Shown: piece after piece, positions 46,674 through 59,600 of the stretch
How the letters are laid out: each line of letters opens with the position of its first letter
How positions within the stretch are numbered: position 1 is the first letter of the stretch
DNA from: Miscanthus floridulus
Taxonomy: Eukaryota; Streptophyta; Magnoliopsida; Poales; Poaceae
Length of the DNA: 64,000 bases
Assembly: GCF_019320115.1 (NCBI RefSeq)
Contig: NC_089587.1
Span: 88,802,939-88,866,938 of the forward strand
Direction: 5' to 3'
The notes under the pieces: generated by a model
Database searches by the model: none
What the model saw: only the letters and a program-made list of their open reading frames with translations
What the model was told of the DNA's origin: nothing
Program-made: the position numbers and the translations under genes

Positions 46674-49600
46674 ATGTCAAACACTCACCATACCATGTAT
46701 GACGCCACTAAGGCAGGTGGCAGCGCCGCCGGGAATGAGAACCGTGATCCACCACCACCACCTCCTCCTCCACCGTACACCGTGGAACAGTTCTTCGCAC
46801 AGTTCCTTGGAAGTTAACGCAACATGGAGAACATGCAGTAGAACATGGAAGCTGCATTGCGCCATATTGCTGACAACACCCACCGTGGGTTAAACCTAGG
46901 TGGACATGAAGCGAATCAGTATAGCAGTTTCAAGGACTTTATGGACACTAGACCACCAATTTTCAAAGAAGCAGCAGAACCATTGGATGTGGAAGAGTGG
47001 ATAAACACCATGGAAGATAAGTTTCGTGTTCTAAGGATGATAGAAGTGTTGAAAACTGAGTATGCAGCTCATCAGCTACAAGGCCCTATAGGAATGTGGT
47101 GGAAGCACCACTGCACCACTTTCCCCCCAATGCCCACATTACTTGGAGGGAATTCACTGAGGCTTTTCATGGAGTTTACATTCCACCTGGTTTGACAGAG
47201 ATGAAGTTTGGAGAATTTCTAGCACTGAATTAAGGCACTAAGACTGTGACATAGTATCTACATGCATTCAACAATCTAAGTCGCTATGCCTCTGACATGG
47301 TGAATACTGATGCCAAAAAGATCGCTAGTTTCAAGAGATGTCTGAATCCTAAAATGATGAAGCACGTGGGTACCAACACAAGAACTGGTTTCAATAACTT
47401 TGTTAGTGACTGCTTAAAGCAAGAAAAGAACAACAATGTATATGCTACTTCCAAGACTCGCAAGAGGGCTTTTGAGTCAGGTCCGTCCCAGTCAAGGGCC
47501 CTGATGGCAAATCGTTCTGCATATCGTCCGCCTGCCCCTAGTGCAAGGTTCAGGCCACCCCAGCGGAGGAATCAGAATGCCTAGCAACCTCAAAGGAATC
47601 AGAAGCCATTCAAGATGGCAGTGCCATAAGCCAAGACTGGACAAGGCAGTTCATCTGGAGCTGCTACTCAAGTAAGAGGACCGTGTTTCAACTACAATCA
47701 ATCTAGGCACTTTGTGAAGTTTTGCCCATATCCCAAGAAGCAGCAGAATCAGCACCAAGCTCGTGTGCACCACACCACCATTGATGACATCCCGGAAGGA
47801 GAGCCCATGACAGCCGGTATGTTTTTTATCAACAATCATCCCACTATCGTTTTGTTTGATTCTGGATCATCTCATTCATTCATAAGTCAAGCATTTGCAA
47901 GAAAGTATGAGCAAAAGATAATTGAATTGGAATGTGCTTATCGGATAAGTTTAGCTAGGGCTGATATGTTAACTAATTAGATAATCCAGGGGGTAACCCT
48001 GAGTATAGCAAACATGCAGTATAAGCTTAACTTGATAGTTATGCTAGGGCTAGTTCTGGATGTGATTATGGGAATGAATTGGATGAATAAGATGGGAGTA
48101 GTAATTGATGTTGGAGGAAGAAGCATTTCTCTCAAGGAACCTATTGGAGAAGGTACATTTCAAGTAACCTTACCTCGGAGAATAGATCAGACTAGTACAA
48201 CTTGTGTAGTCCAAACTACTCTTCTAACCAAGATTCCAGTAGTGTGCGAGTTTCTAGATGTGTTTCCAGATGAGTTACCCGGTCTCCCATCGAACAGAGA
48301 TGTTGAGTTTGCCATTGAGTTAATCCTTGGAACACCACTGATCTCAAGAAGGCCTTATCGGATGCCTCCAAATGAATTAGCTGAGTTGAAGAAACAACTC
48401 CAAGATCTGTTGACTAAGGGTTTAATTTTCCCAAGTTCATCGGAATGGGGATGTCCCGTACCATTTGTGAAGAAGAAGAAGGATAACTCCTTATGGATGT
48501 GCGTGGACTACCGGCCACTGAATGCGGTGACAATTAAAAACAAGTATCCTCTACCTCGGATTGATATCTTGTTTGATCAATTGTCAAAAGCCAAGGTGTT
48601 CTCCAAAATAGATTTGAGATCAGGATACCATCAGATCAAGATTAGACCATAAGATATACCCAAAACCGCGTTCTCCACCAGATATGGTTTGTACGAGTAT
48701 CTTGTCATGTCCTTTGGTTTGACAAATGCTCCTGCATACTTTATGTATCTGATGAATTCAGTCTTTATGCCGGAGTTGGATAAGTTCATGATTGTGTTCA
48801 TTGATGACATTTTAGTATACTCAGAGAACGAACAGGATCATGCAGAGCATCTGAGAATTATCTTGACTAGACTCAGAGATCACTAGCTGTATGCTAAGTT
48901 TAGTAAATGTGAGTTCTAGCTGAAGACAGTTCCTTTTCTCGGTCATGTGTTATCTGAGAATGGAATCTCAGTGGATCCTAGTAAGGTACAAGAGGTTATG
49001 GACTGGAAGGCACCAAGCATAGTTCATGAGGTTTGGAGTTTTCTTGGATTAGTCGGTTACTATCATCGTTTTATACCGGACTTCTCGAAGATTGTCAAGC
49101 CAATGATAAGTTTTCTACAGAAGGATCATAAGTTCGTTTGGACAGAGGAGTGTGAGGCAGCTTTCTGCACCTTGCGGAATTTGCTAACCGCTGCTCCTGT
49201 TCTAGCGCAACCGGATATAGAAAAGCCATTTGATGTGTTTTATGATGCATCAAAGAATGGTTTAGGATGTGTCCTAATGCAAGATGGAAGGTTCATTGCT
49301 TATGTCTCATGTCAGTTGAGGAAGCATGAGGTTAACTATCCTACACATGATTTAGAGCTTGCGGCCGTTGTGCATGCTCTAAAGATTTGGAGACACTACT
49401 TGCTTGGGAATGTGTGCAATATCTTTACAGATCATAAGAGTTGCAAGTACATATTTACTCAGTCTGAGTTGAATATGTGACAAAGAAGATGGTTAGAGCT
49501 AATAAAGGATTATAATCTGAATGTGCACTATCATCCGGGAAAGGCAAATATAGTAGCAGATGCCTTAAGTAGGAAGTCACATTCTCTTGCTATGCAACCG

Positions 49601-51130
49601 TTGTTTGAAGATGGGTTCAATTTGTTGCATCCGGCTATGTTGAATAATATTCAAGTTAGTTGTACCTTGGAGTGCAAGATCATTGAGGGTTAGAAAACAG
49701 ATAAGGGAATATTCCACATCAAGGAGAAAATTAAGAAGGAACCATCCAAGCACTTTAGAGTGGATGAATAAGGAGTGTTATGGTTTAAGGATCGTCTGGT
49801 TGTACCTAAAGATCGAGAGCTCAAGAACAAATTGATGGATGAAGCTCATCACTCTAAGTTGTCTATCCATCCTGAAAGTAACAAAATGTACCAAGAATTG
49901 AGACCTCATTATTGGTGGACGAAGATGAAGAAGGAGATTGCAGCGTATGTTGCTCGTTGCGACATGTGTTGTAGAGTGAAAGCTCTTCACATGAGACCCG
50001 CAGAAATGTTGCAACCTTTGTCAGTACCAGATTGGAAATGGGATGATATATATATGGATTTTATCACCGGTCTTCCCACCACACCAAAGGGGAATAATTT
50101 GATTTGGGTGATTGTAGATCATCTTACCAAATCAGCTCACTTTTTACCAGTCAAGAACACTTTTCGACCCCCTCAGTATGCTGAGAAGTACATTGCAGAG
50201 ATTGTCTGATTACATGGTATACCAAAGACTATCATGTCTGACCATGGGTCATAGTTTACCGCTCATTTTTGGGAGCATCTTCATAAAGGTTTGGGTACTA
50301 GCTTGGTTCGTAGTATAGCTTACCACCCACAGACAGATGGGCAGATAGAGCGAATTAATGCTGTTCTTGAAGATATGCTTAGAGCTTGTGTGTTATCGTC
50401 TAAGGATTCATGGGAATCATGGTTACCTTTGGTAGAGTTTGCTTACAACAATAGTTACCAAGAGAGTATCAAGATGGCTCCATTTGAAGCATTGTATGGC
50501 AGGAAATGTAGGACACCGTTGAATTGGGTTGAGCCTGGAGAGAGAAGGTTTTACGGAATCGATTTTGTTGACGAGGCTGAGAAAAATGTCCATATTATCC
50601 AATAAAACATGAAAGCGACACAGTCATGCCAGAAGAGTTATGCAGATAAGAGAAGGAGACCGCTAGAATTTCAAGTTGGTGACTATGTCTATTTGAAAGT
50701 TACCCCAATGAAGAAGAAACGGTTTGGAGTAAAGAGAAAACTTGCTCCTAGGTTTGTAGGACCGTACAAGATCATAGAGAAGAAGGGTCCTATGGCTTAT
50801 AAGTTACAGTTACCAGAAGCAATGGGTTTGATCTTTCCAGTCTTCCATGTATCACAGTTGAAGAAGTGCTTGCGTGTTCCGGAAGAGAGAATAGAACCTC
50901 AGAGCATTCAGCTCAAATCAGACTTGGAATACCGTGAGCAACCGGTTCGAGTTTTGGACACTAAGGACCGAGTCACTTGGAATAAAGTGGTGAGAACATA
51001 TAAGATACAGTGGAGTCATCACGATGATGGTGATGCGACGTGGGAAACAGGAGAATATCTGCAAAACGCTTATAAGGATTTTTACAACAAATGGTTCGTA
51101 ACTCAAAATCTCGGGACGAGATTCTTATAA
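46674..51130 (+). pseudogene. Element A gag-pol polyprotein with C-terminal chromodomain, 16 nonsense codons
   Basis: Order: a Pro-rich gag start (46674), Retrotrans_gag (about 46950-47270), a decayed zinc knuckle (CFNYNQSRHFVKFC, second Cys lost), and protease (FDSGSSHSF, about 47853). Then RT ([29 protein letters not shown], about 48240-48900), RNase H ([29 protein letters not shown]), and integrase with its HHCC zinc region (about 49840-49970) and core (YMDFITGLP; IMSDHG). The chromodomain closes it (RTYKIQWSHHDDGDATWETG, to LGTRFL). One frameshift at a C run near 47115 divides two collinear frames. Stops lie at 46815, 46839, 47231, 47252, 47582, 47627, 47978, 48650, 48884, 48917, 49478, 49691, 49769, 50207, 50252 and 50603. 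No intact product is possible. Confidence 0.9.
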
Positions 51131-51141
51131 GGGGGGAGGGA
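51129..51141 (+). promoter_or_regulatory. Polypurine tract of element A
   Basis: AAGGGGGGAGGGA lies directly before the 3' LTR start TGTAACACC. It is the expected plus-strand primer. Confidence 0.85.
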
Positions 51142-51900
51142 TGTAACACCCTGGTGTTATGCAAGCATTTAAGCACTGCAAATCATGAACATAATGCATC
51201 ATCAAGCATCATAATCATACATGCATAATCATGTGAAATAATAACTAAAATAATGCTTTGAAACATATGAAGCATGCTCGTGAAACAGGTAAGTTGCATT
51301 ACTATTTAAATGAACCTGGGTCGTGTTTGTGCTTGTAATGATGTTTAACATGATTGTTTGAAAGTACAAATGACTTAGAAATGTTTCACGTGCATTTTGG
51401 AGCAAGGTTGGTATTCAAATTTTCCCCAAATTTTGCTTTTAAAAATATTATTAAAAAATGGTCAAAATACCCTTTATTTAGCTTTTAACTTCCATCTCAA
51501 AATCTGTTTGGATTTAGACCTTGCACCTATTGACAAAGTTGTAGAGTTTAAATTTCTAAACAACTTTTATTTTGGGTCTAGCTTTTGAAATTACTTTGAA
51601 AAGGTTTAAAAATTCATTTGAATGAATTTGGGGAAGAAAATAAAAAGGAAAAAATCATTTTCACCTTAATGGGCCGCCGCCTCCCTTTTGGCCCAGCAGC
51701 ATAGGCCGGTCTGGCCTGCCTCCACGCTGGCTCGCTCGCCTGCGCACACGCCACGCCCGACCGGCGTTAGGCCACGATCGCCGCACGCCGCCGACGGCGT
51801 ACGGGTGGCACCTCAGTGGGCCCTGCCACTCCACGCGCTCGCCTTCACTTGCCCGACCGTGCCGTGCTCCTCACTTGCCTCTCCACTTTACCAGCCGCAG
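51142..51900 (+). mobile_element. 3' LTR of element A, first 759 bp only
   Basis: It aligns with 40416 onward and stops at ...TTTACCAGCCGCAG, where the element B LTR begins. The remaining about 3.2 kb is not in the window. Confidence 0.88.
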
Positions 51901-54900
51901 TGTAACACCTCGGGTGTTTAAAATACTAAAACCTGACATATCATCATATGCATTGCAAAGCATTTGGCATTTGGTGAAAACATTGAGATGCATATACTAA
52001 AATAAGTTTATATTCATGTGGTATGTGTTGAATTGTATTGGTTGACTTAAATTCAAAGTTTGTTTGGATTTTTGAATTTTTCGAGAAAACCCCGCTTTTC
52101 AGCATTTAAATCCTACCCTGAAAAATCCATTTCAAAATCTAAGCATAATTTGGGGTTGATCCCAAAAGCAAAAGTGTAGAGCTTGGCAAGTTATACAAAG
52201 TTTGTTTTTGGAGTTTTTTAAGTTGTTTAGAAAATTTTTGAGTAATTCAAAAAGGCGTAATTTGTTAAATTTCCCTATTCAAATTCAAAAGTTCATTTCA
52301 AAATCTAGACCGAATTAGGAGATGGTTATAAAAGAAAAGTTGTAGAACTTTTGATTTTGAACAACTTTTGTTTTTGGAGATTTTTGAGTTGTTATGAAAA
52401 TTTGAGAGTAATTTGTGAATTTTGGCGAATGGCAAACTTGTAATTACTGTGAACAGTATCCACCATCGAGGCTACACCGCCGGCGACCTTCTTCGGTGTT
52501 CCAGTCGCGTGCGTGGCCGTCTGGGCGTCATGCTGGCGTGGTGAAGGCCACGACACAGCTTCCTTGAGTTTCCTGGCTATCCTTTTTAGCCTGAGCCGCC
52601 ATCGTCGTTGCCCTTCTCCCTTGCTCTGTTTTCCCATCGCCGCTGCTCCACTCCGGCGAGCTCTCACCGTCGAACCAGCGCCCACGCCATCGCAGCAAAG
52701 TGTGTCCTAGCTTCGCTAGTTCCTTGCGCACCCAGCCAGCTAGCTCTAGTCGCTTGATTTCGCCGTGAACTCACCGTTCATCGTTTTCTTCCTCGCGGCC
52801 GACAGCACCACTGTGGTGTGCGTGTCGCCGTGGCCAGCGCGTTACGGTGAGCCTCTGCTATTTCTGACTCTTGCTTCATCTTTGCCTCGATGCCATGGTG
52901 CTTTGTGCCTAGTTGATTGACCATTTTGTCCACCGCAGTCGCCGGAGCATCGCCGTCGTCGAAATTTGCTCCGCCGTGACCGCTGTGACCGTCGAACCGT
53001 GTCTCCGTTGCTTCTCTGGCTCGGTCTTTGGCTCCAACGCGTTCGGGGTGAGCTCCTGATGCTCCTTGTGTCCTTTGTTTAATCACTACCGCACTGGTGT
53101 CACCGGCGTAGCGCAGCCGCGCTGCCGTGTCCGCCATGGCCGTCGTCATGCTCATGCGCCGCTGTAATTGGTCCCGATTGTGCCACCAATCGACGCGTAG
53201 GAGTGTAGGGGTCATTTCAGTACCTTGGTCGTCGCCGTTGAGCTCGCCGTCGGCGAGTTTTCACCGGTCAGCGCACGTATCGTTGTAGTCAAAGCGCGAG
53301 GTAGAAGATGACAAGTGGGACCCGGTTGTCAGTGACTCAGCGTTCTAAGTGGATTTTCTATTTTTCAGAATTAAATGAATAGTGCTATAATTTGTTATTT
53401 TTGTGTAGAATTATTTAGAGCTCTAAAAATTATGAAAATTTTTGTGTGAATTCTCTATGATGTATATTGATTTTCAGTATTTTTGGGATATGATAAAAAT
53501 TGCTCAATTAATTAATAAATGACTTTCCATGATTTTTCTAGGCTTATTTATTTATCCAAAAATTATGAAATTTGTTTTGCCACTTAGTTATCATGTAATG
53601 AACATTTACAAAAATTTTGAGCTCAATTGGAATAAGTTGATTTATTTCATAATTTTGAATTAAATAATTAATTCATAAAAGCAAATAGTAACCTTTAATG
53701 ATTTAGGTTTTGTTTGAAATTTTGATTGAGTGATGACCTTGGGTCATTTGTTGATAATGATCCTTGGCAGTTGATGTATGTGTTACAAAAAAGATTTAGT
53801 TTGTTTGACTTGCAACTGTACCGCGAAGGAAAGTTGTATTCAAATTGTTAATTTTTGTATCCATCATCGAGCATCATATTTCGTATTCCGCATCATGTTA
53901 AACATGGCATTGTTATTACGTGTAGTGAACGAAGGTGAAAACATGATAGTTAATCAAGTTGTTGAGGAGGTTAATCCGTCTGTTGAGGTCGGGTCGAATA
54001 CTTGTGAAACGTCGCAGGAGCCGGACTTTTCCGTCAACGAAGGCAAGCCCTGGATGCATACAACCCTACCTTGTGTTTTACAAATTAATTTCGCTTTTGC
54101 TTTCCGTTACTACATTAAGTGATTAGGAGTTAAGTAAGAGCCTAATTGGTGCATTACCACCCTTGTTATTCTATATTTACCATATTACCAGTTTTAAACT
54201 CGTATATGTCTAGTTTTGCTTAGCTATGCGTAGAACGATGAAAGTCGAGTGATTACCTGCCACCTGCAAGTTTTAAATGGAACATTGGTTAATTATGTTA
54301 GCATGTGATATGGGAATGTGGAGTAATAAATCTAGACCGGGCGGACTCGGTGTGTGTGAGCCACAAGACATGGAGGTCTTGTGAGCGGGTTCTTCCGCCT
54401 GTGTCGATTAAGGCACATCCGTTGTTGAATTGCATGAGGTGAGAATTTGTAGTACTAACCACATACTCCGGTAAGCCTGAACTTGGCGATTCTATTACGA
54501 GAATGGCTACTCGCGCACTGGGAGTGGAGAGATGGCGGGAATAGTGTGTACCCACGTGGCTATAGGCTGGATTGGTGGAGTACTATATTCTCGGGTGGCG
54601 CGGACCCATTCTTGTTTTATAGGATCCGAGGGTAGGTTGGTATATGTAGGTCGGGGACCTGCATATGTCGTGTGGTCTGGAATCCCCAGCTGGGTTTATA
54701 ATCGGTTCGAATCGTCGTTGCTCCTTGGTTATGGAGACTCAACTCACTGTTCATCATCGTAGTATTAATAACTGGAACTTGAGAATGGTTGATGAAGGTG
54801 TTGGATATGAAGTTTCATGATCTCATTACGGATCGTGCCATCTTTGTATATGATTTTATGAAGTTTAAATTGTTGAAATAAAGAATTTTGTTAAAGAGCT

Positions 54901-55468
54901 TTTACGCAAAATAACTTTGATTATTGCTAAAACCATACCTTGAATCCCTGAGCCTGCATTCCTGAGTTATCAGTTCTTATTTCGGTTAAGTCTTGTTGAG
55001 TACTTTTGTACTCAGGGTTCGTTGACCCTTGTTGCAGGTGAGCCTCATGAGCAGATCTGTTTTGGATCGTGCTGCATGACTATCGTTCGTTCTGACGATG
55101 AGAAGTAAATGTGTGGCCCTTGGGCAGGGCAGTTTCATTGTGTGTTTTGTATTATATTATAATGCCACTCCACTATTTCGTTTTGTAATAAACATCGAAC
55201 CTAGTTGCGAGGTTTGAAACTATTGTTTTGTAAATTATGTTATTGTAAGACTTTCGCTGTTTTTACTCCGGTATTGATATTTGAATAAATGTTGTAGTAC
55301 TGCAATGACTTTGTAATGTGATCTTGCTTGGAAATCGTGGATGATTTGGGGTGTCCCGAGGACACCCGACAGTCTTTTTAAGTTAATGGAAACATATGCA
55401 TAGATGTCAAAGGTCGTCGGACAGCGACAGGTGCATGTGGGCCCTATAACTTAGGAGGTTCTGCCACA
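51901..55468 (+). mobile_element. 5' LTR of element B (3568 bp)
   Basis: It starts TGTAACACCTCGGGTG and ends TTCTGCCACA two or three bases before the primer site. It carries a GC-rich block (52440-53340), a short frame (about 53925-54122), and the CTGTGTCGATTAAGG and GGTTCGAATCGTC block at 54380-54760 shared in order with the element A LTR. Confidence 0.85.
53920..54122 (+). other. Short open frame inside the element B LTR
   Basis: The frame reads VNEGENMIVNQVVEEVNPSV, then an acidic/Ser part with CETSQEPDFSVNEGKPWMHT and VLQINFAFAFRYYIK. It is comparable in place and layout with the frame in element A's LTR (42797-42973). Confidence 0.4.
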
Positions 55469-55471
55469 GAA

Positions 55472-55487
55472 TGGTATCGAAGCGATT
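55472..55487 (+). promoter_or_regulatory. Primer-binding site of element B
   Basis: TGGTATCGAAGCGATT follows the LTR end. It resembles the initiator-Met site TGGTATCAGAGC in its first seven bases and is altered after that. Confidence 0.65.
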
Positions 55488-55873
55488 GTTACAAAGTCTT
55501 TGTCGTATTGGTTTACAAAAACTTCAAAATGATTTGGATGACTAAATTTAACCTGATAATTTGGTCTAAATTGCTTCTGACTTATCTTATTTCTTTCTCA
55601 CCATTCCTTATTTGATTAAAAAGGTTTTGTGTGGTGGAGTTGTAATCTTACTATGCACTATATAAAAAAATAAATGTTGTTATGTGCATTATAAACTTTG
55701 ATGTTTTTGTTCGTAAGAATGATTCATGCATCATTATTAATTCACTCGTTACTTCCTTCACCTCTTAGTCTAGAGTTGAGTAGTGAGACTGGTTTGAGTA
55801 ATGTAATCCATCATAGCTGCTCTTTGGACTTTGATCAAATGGTCTTACTTGGATTAAATTGGTTTCCTACAGT

Positions 55874-56442
55874 ATAGCTCGTACCAAGATGACGTCCCGT
55901 AAGTCCACTGGACCCAAAGGAGTCCCTCATCACCAACTTGCCCCTAGAAACGATGGTGTTAGTAGTAGCAGTTCTAGGCCTGATCCCTAGGCGGAGATAC
56001 AGAGGATTTCTGCAGAATTAGCACAAGCTACTAGAGATAGGGCTTTGGATGCTATACAGGTAGGAGAATTACAGGATCAATTGAGGCGTCTCACCACCGC
56101 GCATAGGAACTGCGAACGTATGTTGGTTCGTACGGTGGAGGGAAGAAATGAAGCTTGGCAGAGGGAAAATGTAGCTAGAGCTAGAACTCATGAGCTAGAG
56201 TTCTATGTAGAAGATTTAGAGAACATAATACCTATCTACATGAGGAAGTTCATAGGCTTAGCAATCTACTAAACCCGAATCATGAGCCTCAAGCTGATGC
56301 CATGGACCCTGGTGTAATCCTTGCTGATGATAACGAATCAGAAGAGGAGGAAGAAGAAGACCCTAAAGAATTTGTAATGATCAATGAAAGTGATGATGAA
56401 GGCGGTAATAATTTCAGAATGGATACCGAGCCTGAAGTTTGA
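55874..56442 (+). pseudogene. Element B orf0: shorter protein with a histone H3-like N-terminus
   Basis: From 55877 the frame reads ARTKMTSRKSTGPKGV, then PHHQLAPR. Compared with H3 it keeps A1, R2, T3, K4, T6, R8, K9, S10, T11, G12 and K14, and with a one-residue gap also QLA. The codon before it is ATA where ATG would fit, so the start appears lost. The globular part of element A's orf0 is missing. A Ser-rich stretch leads to a coiled coil (ELQDQLRRLTTAHRNCERML; GRNEAWQRENVARA), then, after a frameshift near 56236, an acidic end (LADDNESEEEEEEDPKEFV). Homology with A is clear in LTTAHRN/LTTANRN, RNEAW, LHEEVH and EDPKE. A TAG lies at 55988. Confidence 0.75.
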
Positions 56443-56620
56443 AGTAATCATGGAAAAGAGTAGAGTTGTATAATAGTTAATTATGGTTAAGCTATGTATC
56501 TTGTTTCGGTACTTATAGGGCCTGGTGTTTATAGTAGTAAACCCTATGTAATGTGTCTGGAGTAAGCTTTTGTGCAATTCAATAAAGGCTTGTGAATAAA
56601 GTTTGGTTTGTTATGAGCAG

Positions 56621-59600
56621 ATGCGTCGTATGCGGGGATCGCATATTCCTGGTACTTCACAAGATGATGATGATATCCCCAACCCACCACCGATGCCGAC
56701 CAATTTGGCTGATGCTATCGCTGCATTAGTCAATGTGACTATGGAAAATTCTCGTTTGCTTCATGAGATGGCTCAAAGTAATCAGAATCAGATGCATGGA
56801 AACCGTGGCCGCAATCATAACAGGCATGACGCTACCTATGTGGATTTCACGGATACAAAACCCCCGGTGTTCACCAAGGCAGATGAACCACTAGAGGCTG
56901 ATGACTGGCTTAGGACCATGGAGCAGAAATTTGATCTTATTCATTGCACAGAGTTTCAGAAACCGGTGTTTGCTGCCTAGCAACTTAGAGGTGCAGCTGG
57001 TGCTTGGTATGCAAATCTGATGGCCATGCAACCCGCAGGCGTTCCATTAACTTGGATAGAATTTCGTACTGTTTTCAGAGCCCATTATATCCCGGAAGGA
57101 GTGATGGCTATGAAGCTAGATGAATTCCTTGCTTTGAGGCAAGGGGATCAAACGGTTATGCAGTATGTGGGAAGATTCAATCATCTATCGTAGTATGCAT
57201 CTGAACATGTCAATACGGATGCCAAGAAAAAGAAATGGTTCATGAGAGGTCTGAATACCAAACTGCAGACAATGATGACAGCCTGTACCAATATCACTTA
57301 TCATGAGGTAGTAAATATTGCAATTACTTCAGAGGCAAAGTATCGGCAGCATAAGGAGCTCAAGAAGAAAAAGAATGTGCCGTCTGGACCTTTTGGTGGA
57401 AACCAAAAGAGGCAGAGAGTGATTTATCATCCAATAAACCATTATCGTCATCCTTATCGTCCACCGCAGTCTCAAGCCGGGCAACAGTCAAATGTCCGTC
57501 CTGCTATAACCTACCCGAACTCATAGTCAACCAATGCTCCTGGTGGTAATGCTCCAACATCCCAGGGTCACAACTATCTATGTTACAATTGTGGAAGGAT
57601 TGGTCATTTCTCCAGGGAATGTCCATATCCTAGGCAGGCTAATCAAAATTATCAGAAGACCCCTGCCAATCAACAACAGGGTCAGGCACCAAACAAGAAC
57701 CACAATCAGAATGCTCAGAAGGGCAAAGATGAGAGGAAGACTGGACGGGTGTTCTATATTCAAGCTGGAGAAATGCCAGAGGGGGAGCCAGTGATGATGG
57801 GTATGTTTCCTGTTGCCAATCACCCTGCAGTTATACTTTTTGATTCTGGCGCATCGCATTCATTCATCAATAGAACCTTTGTCGTGAAGCATGAAATTTC
57901 AATTGGGGCAACAAAGGAAAGTTTCTTTATACAGTCGCCCGGGGGACGTCTGTGTACTAAGGAAATGGTATACCAGGTACCCGTAAACCTGGGTGGGCAT
58001 ATTTTTCCCACTACCATGATTATCCTTAAGGATCAGGAAATAGATGTAATCTTGGGAATGAATTGGATGTATCAGCATAAGGCTGTTATAGACGCTTTGA
58101 ATAGGACTTTAAGAGTAAGTTTGCCTGATAGTAGTTCTCAACTTCTCATCCAACTTCCAACCTTAAGAAGATCAGTGGGCAAGGTTTGTGCAACTGCTGT
58201 CAAAGAGATTCGAGATATCCCGGTAGTGTGTGAATTTCCAGATGTGTTTCCTGAAGATTTACCTGGTCTACCACCTGATAGGGATGTCCAGTTTAACATA
58301 GAATTGCAACCTGTAATAGCTCTGATTTCTCGGAGAGCTTATAGAATGCCACCTAAGGAATTAGCCGAGTTGAAGGCTCAGTTACAAGAATTAATTGAGA
58401 AGGGGTTTATCCAACCTAGTTCCTCACCTTGGGGATGTCCAGCAATTTTTGTGAAAAAGAAAGATAAGACCCTGAGGTTATGTGTTGACTATCATCCGTT
58501 GAATGAAGTGACCATCAAGAATAAGTATCTATTACCTCGGATAGATTTGCTTTTTGATCAATTGGCCAGAGCCAAAGTTTTCTCCAAGATAGATTTGAGA
58601 TCAGGGTATCACCAAATTAAGATAAAGCCTGAAGATATTCCTAAAACGGCATTTACGACAAGATATGGATTATATGAATACTTGGTGATGTCTTTTGGTT
58701 TGACAAATGCTCCCACTTATTTCATGTATCTGATGAACTCAGTATTCATGCTTGAGCTAGACAAGTTTGTAGTGGTGTTTATTGATGACATTCTAGTGTA
58801 TTCCAAGAATAAGAAAGAACATGCGGAACATCTCAGAATTGTTCTGACCTGCTTGAGAGAACATCAACTATATGCCAAGTTCAGCAAGTGTGATTTTTGA
58901 CTTAGGGAAGTGCAATTTCTTGGACATGTCTTGTCAGCTGAAGGAGTTGCAGTTGATCCCGGCAAAGTGAGGGATGTACTTGATTGGAAACCGCCAGCCA
59001 TAATTCATCAAGTTCGGAGTTTTCTGGGATTGGCGGGGTATTACCGTCGGTTTATTCCAGACTTCTCAAAAATATCAAAGTCCATAACTGAATTGTTGAA
59101 GAACCAAGTCAAGTTTGTCTGGTCATCAGATTATGAAGAGGCTTTCCAGACTTTGAAAAGGCTGTTGACTACTGCACCAGTGTTAGCTCAACCTGATATC
59201 GAGAAGCCGTTTGATGTTTATTGTGATGCTTCAGGTATTGGTATTGGATGTGTGTTGATGCAAGAAGGCCGAGTCATTGCCTATGCGTCCAGGCAACTTA
59301 AGCAGCATGAAGAACACTATCCGACTCATGACTTGGAGTTAGCAGCGGTGGTTCATGCTCTGAAGATTTGGCGGCATTACCTGCTTGGTAATACGTGTCA
59401 TATGTATACAGACCACAAGAGCTTAAAGTATATCTTTACTCAGTCAGAATTGAACATGCGATAAAGAAGATGGTTAGAACTAATTAAGGATTATGATTTG
59501 GAAGTACATTATCACCCAGGTAAAGCAAATGTGGTTGCAGATGCCCTTAGTCGCAAAAGTTATTGCAATTGTCTGGCAGTGAGAACAATGAGTTTGACGC

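Larger units (their letters stand above)
40416..51900 (+). mobile_element. Element A: chromovirus-like Ty3/gypsy retrotransposon with orf0
   Basis: The layout is 5' LTR 40416-44419, primer site, orf0 45255-46306, gag-pol 46674-51130 ending in a chromodomain, polypurine tract, then the first 759 bp of the 3' LTR (51142-51900), where element B begins. Giant LTRs and a C-terminal chromodomain suit the Tekay/Del chromovirus lineage. The plan also resembles rice RIRE3/RIRE8, which I recall as having an extra frame before gag. The 759 bp shared by the two LTRs differ at scattered sites, often C to T. Confidence 0.9.
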
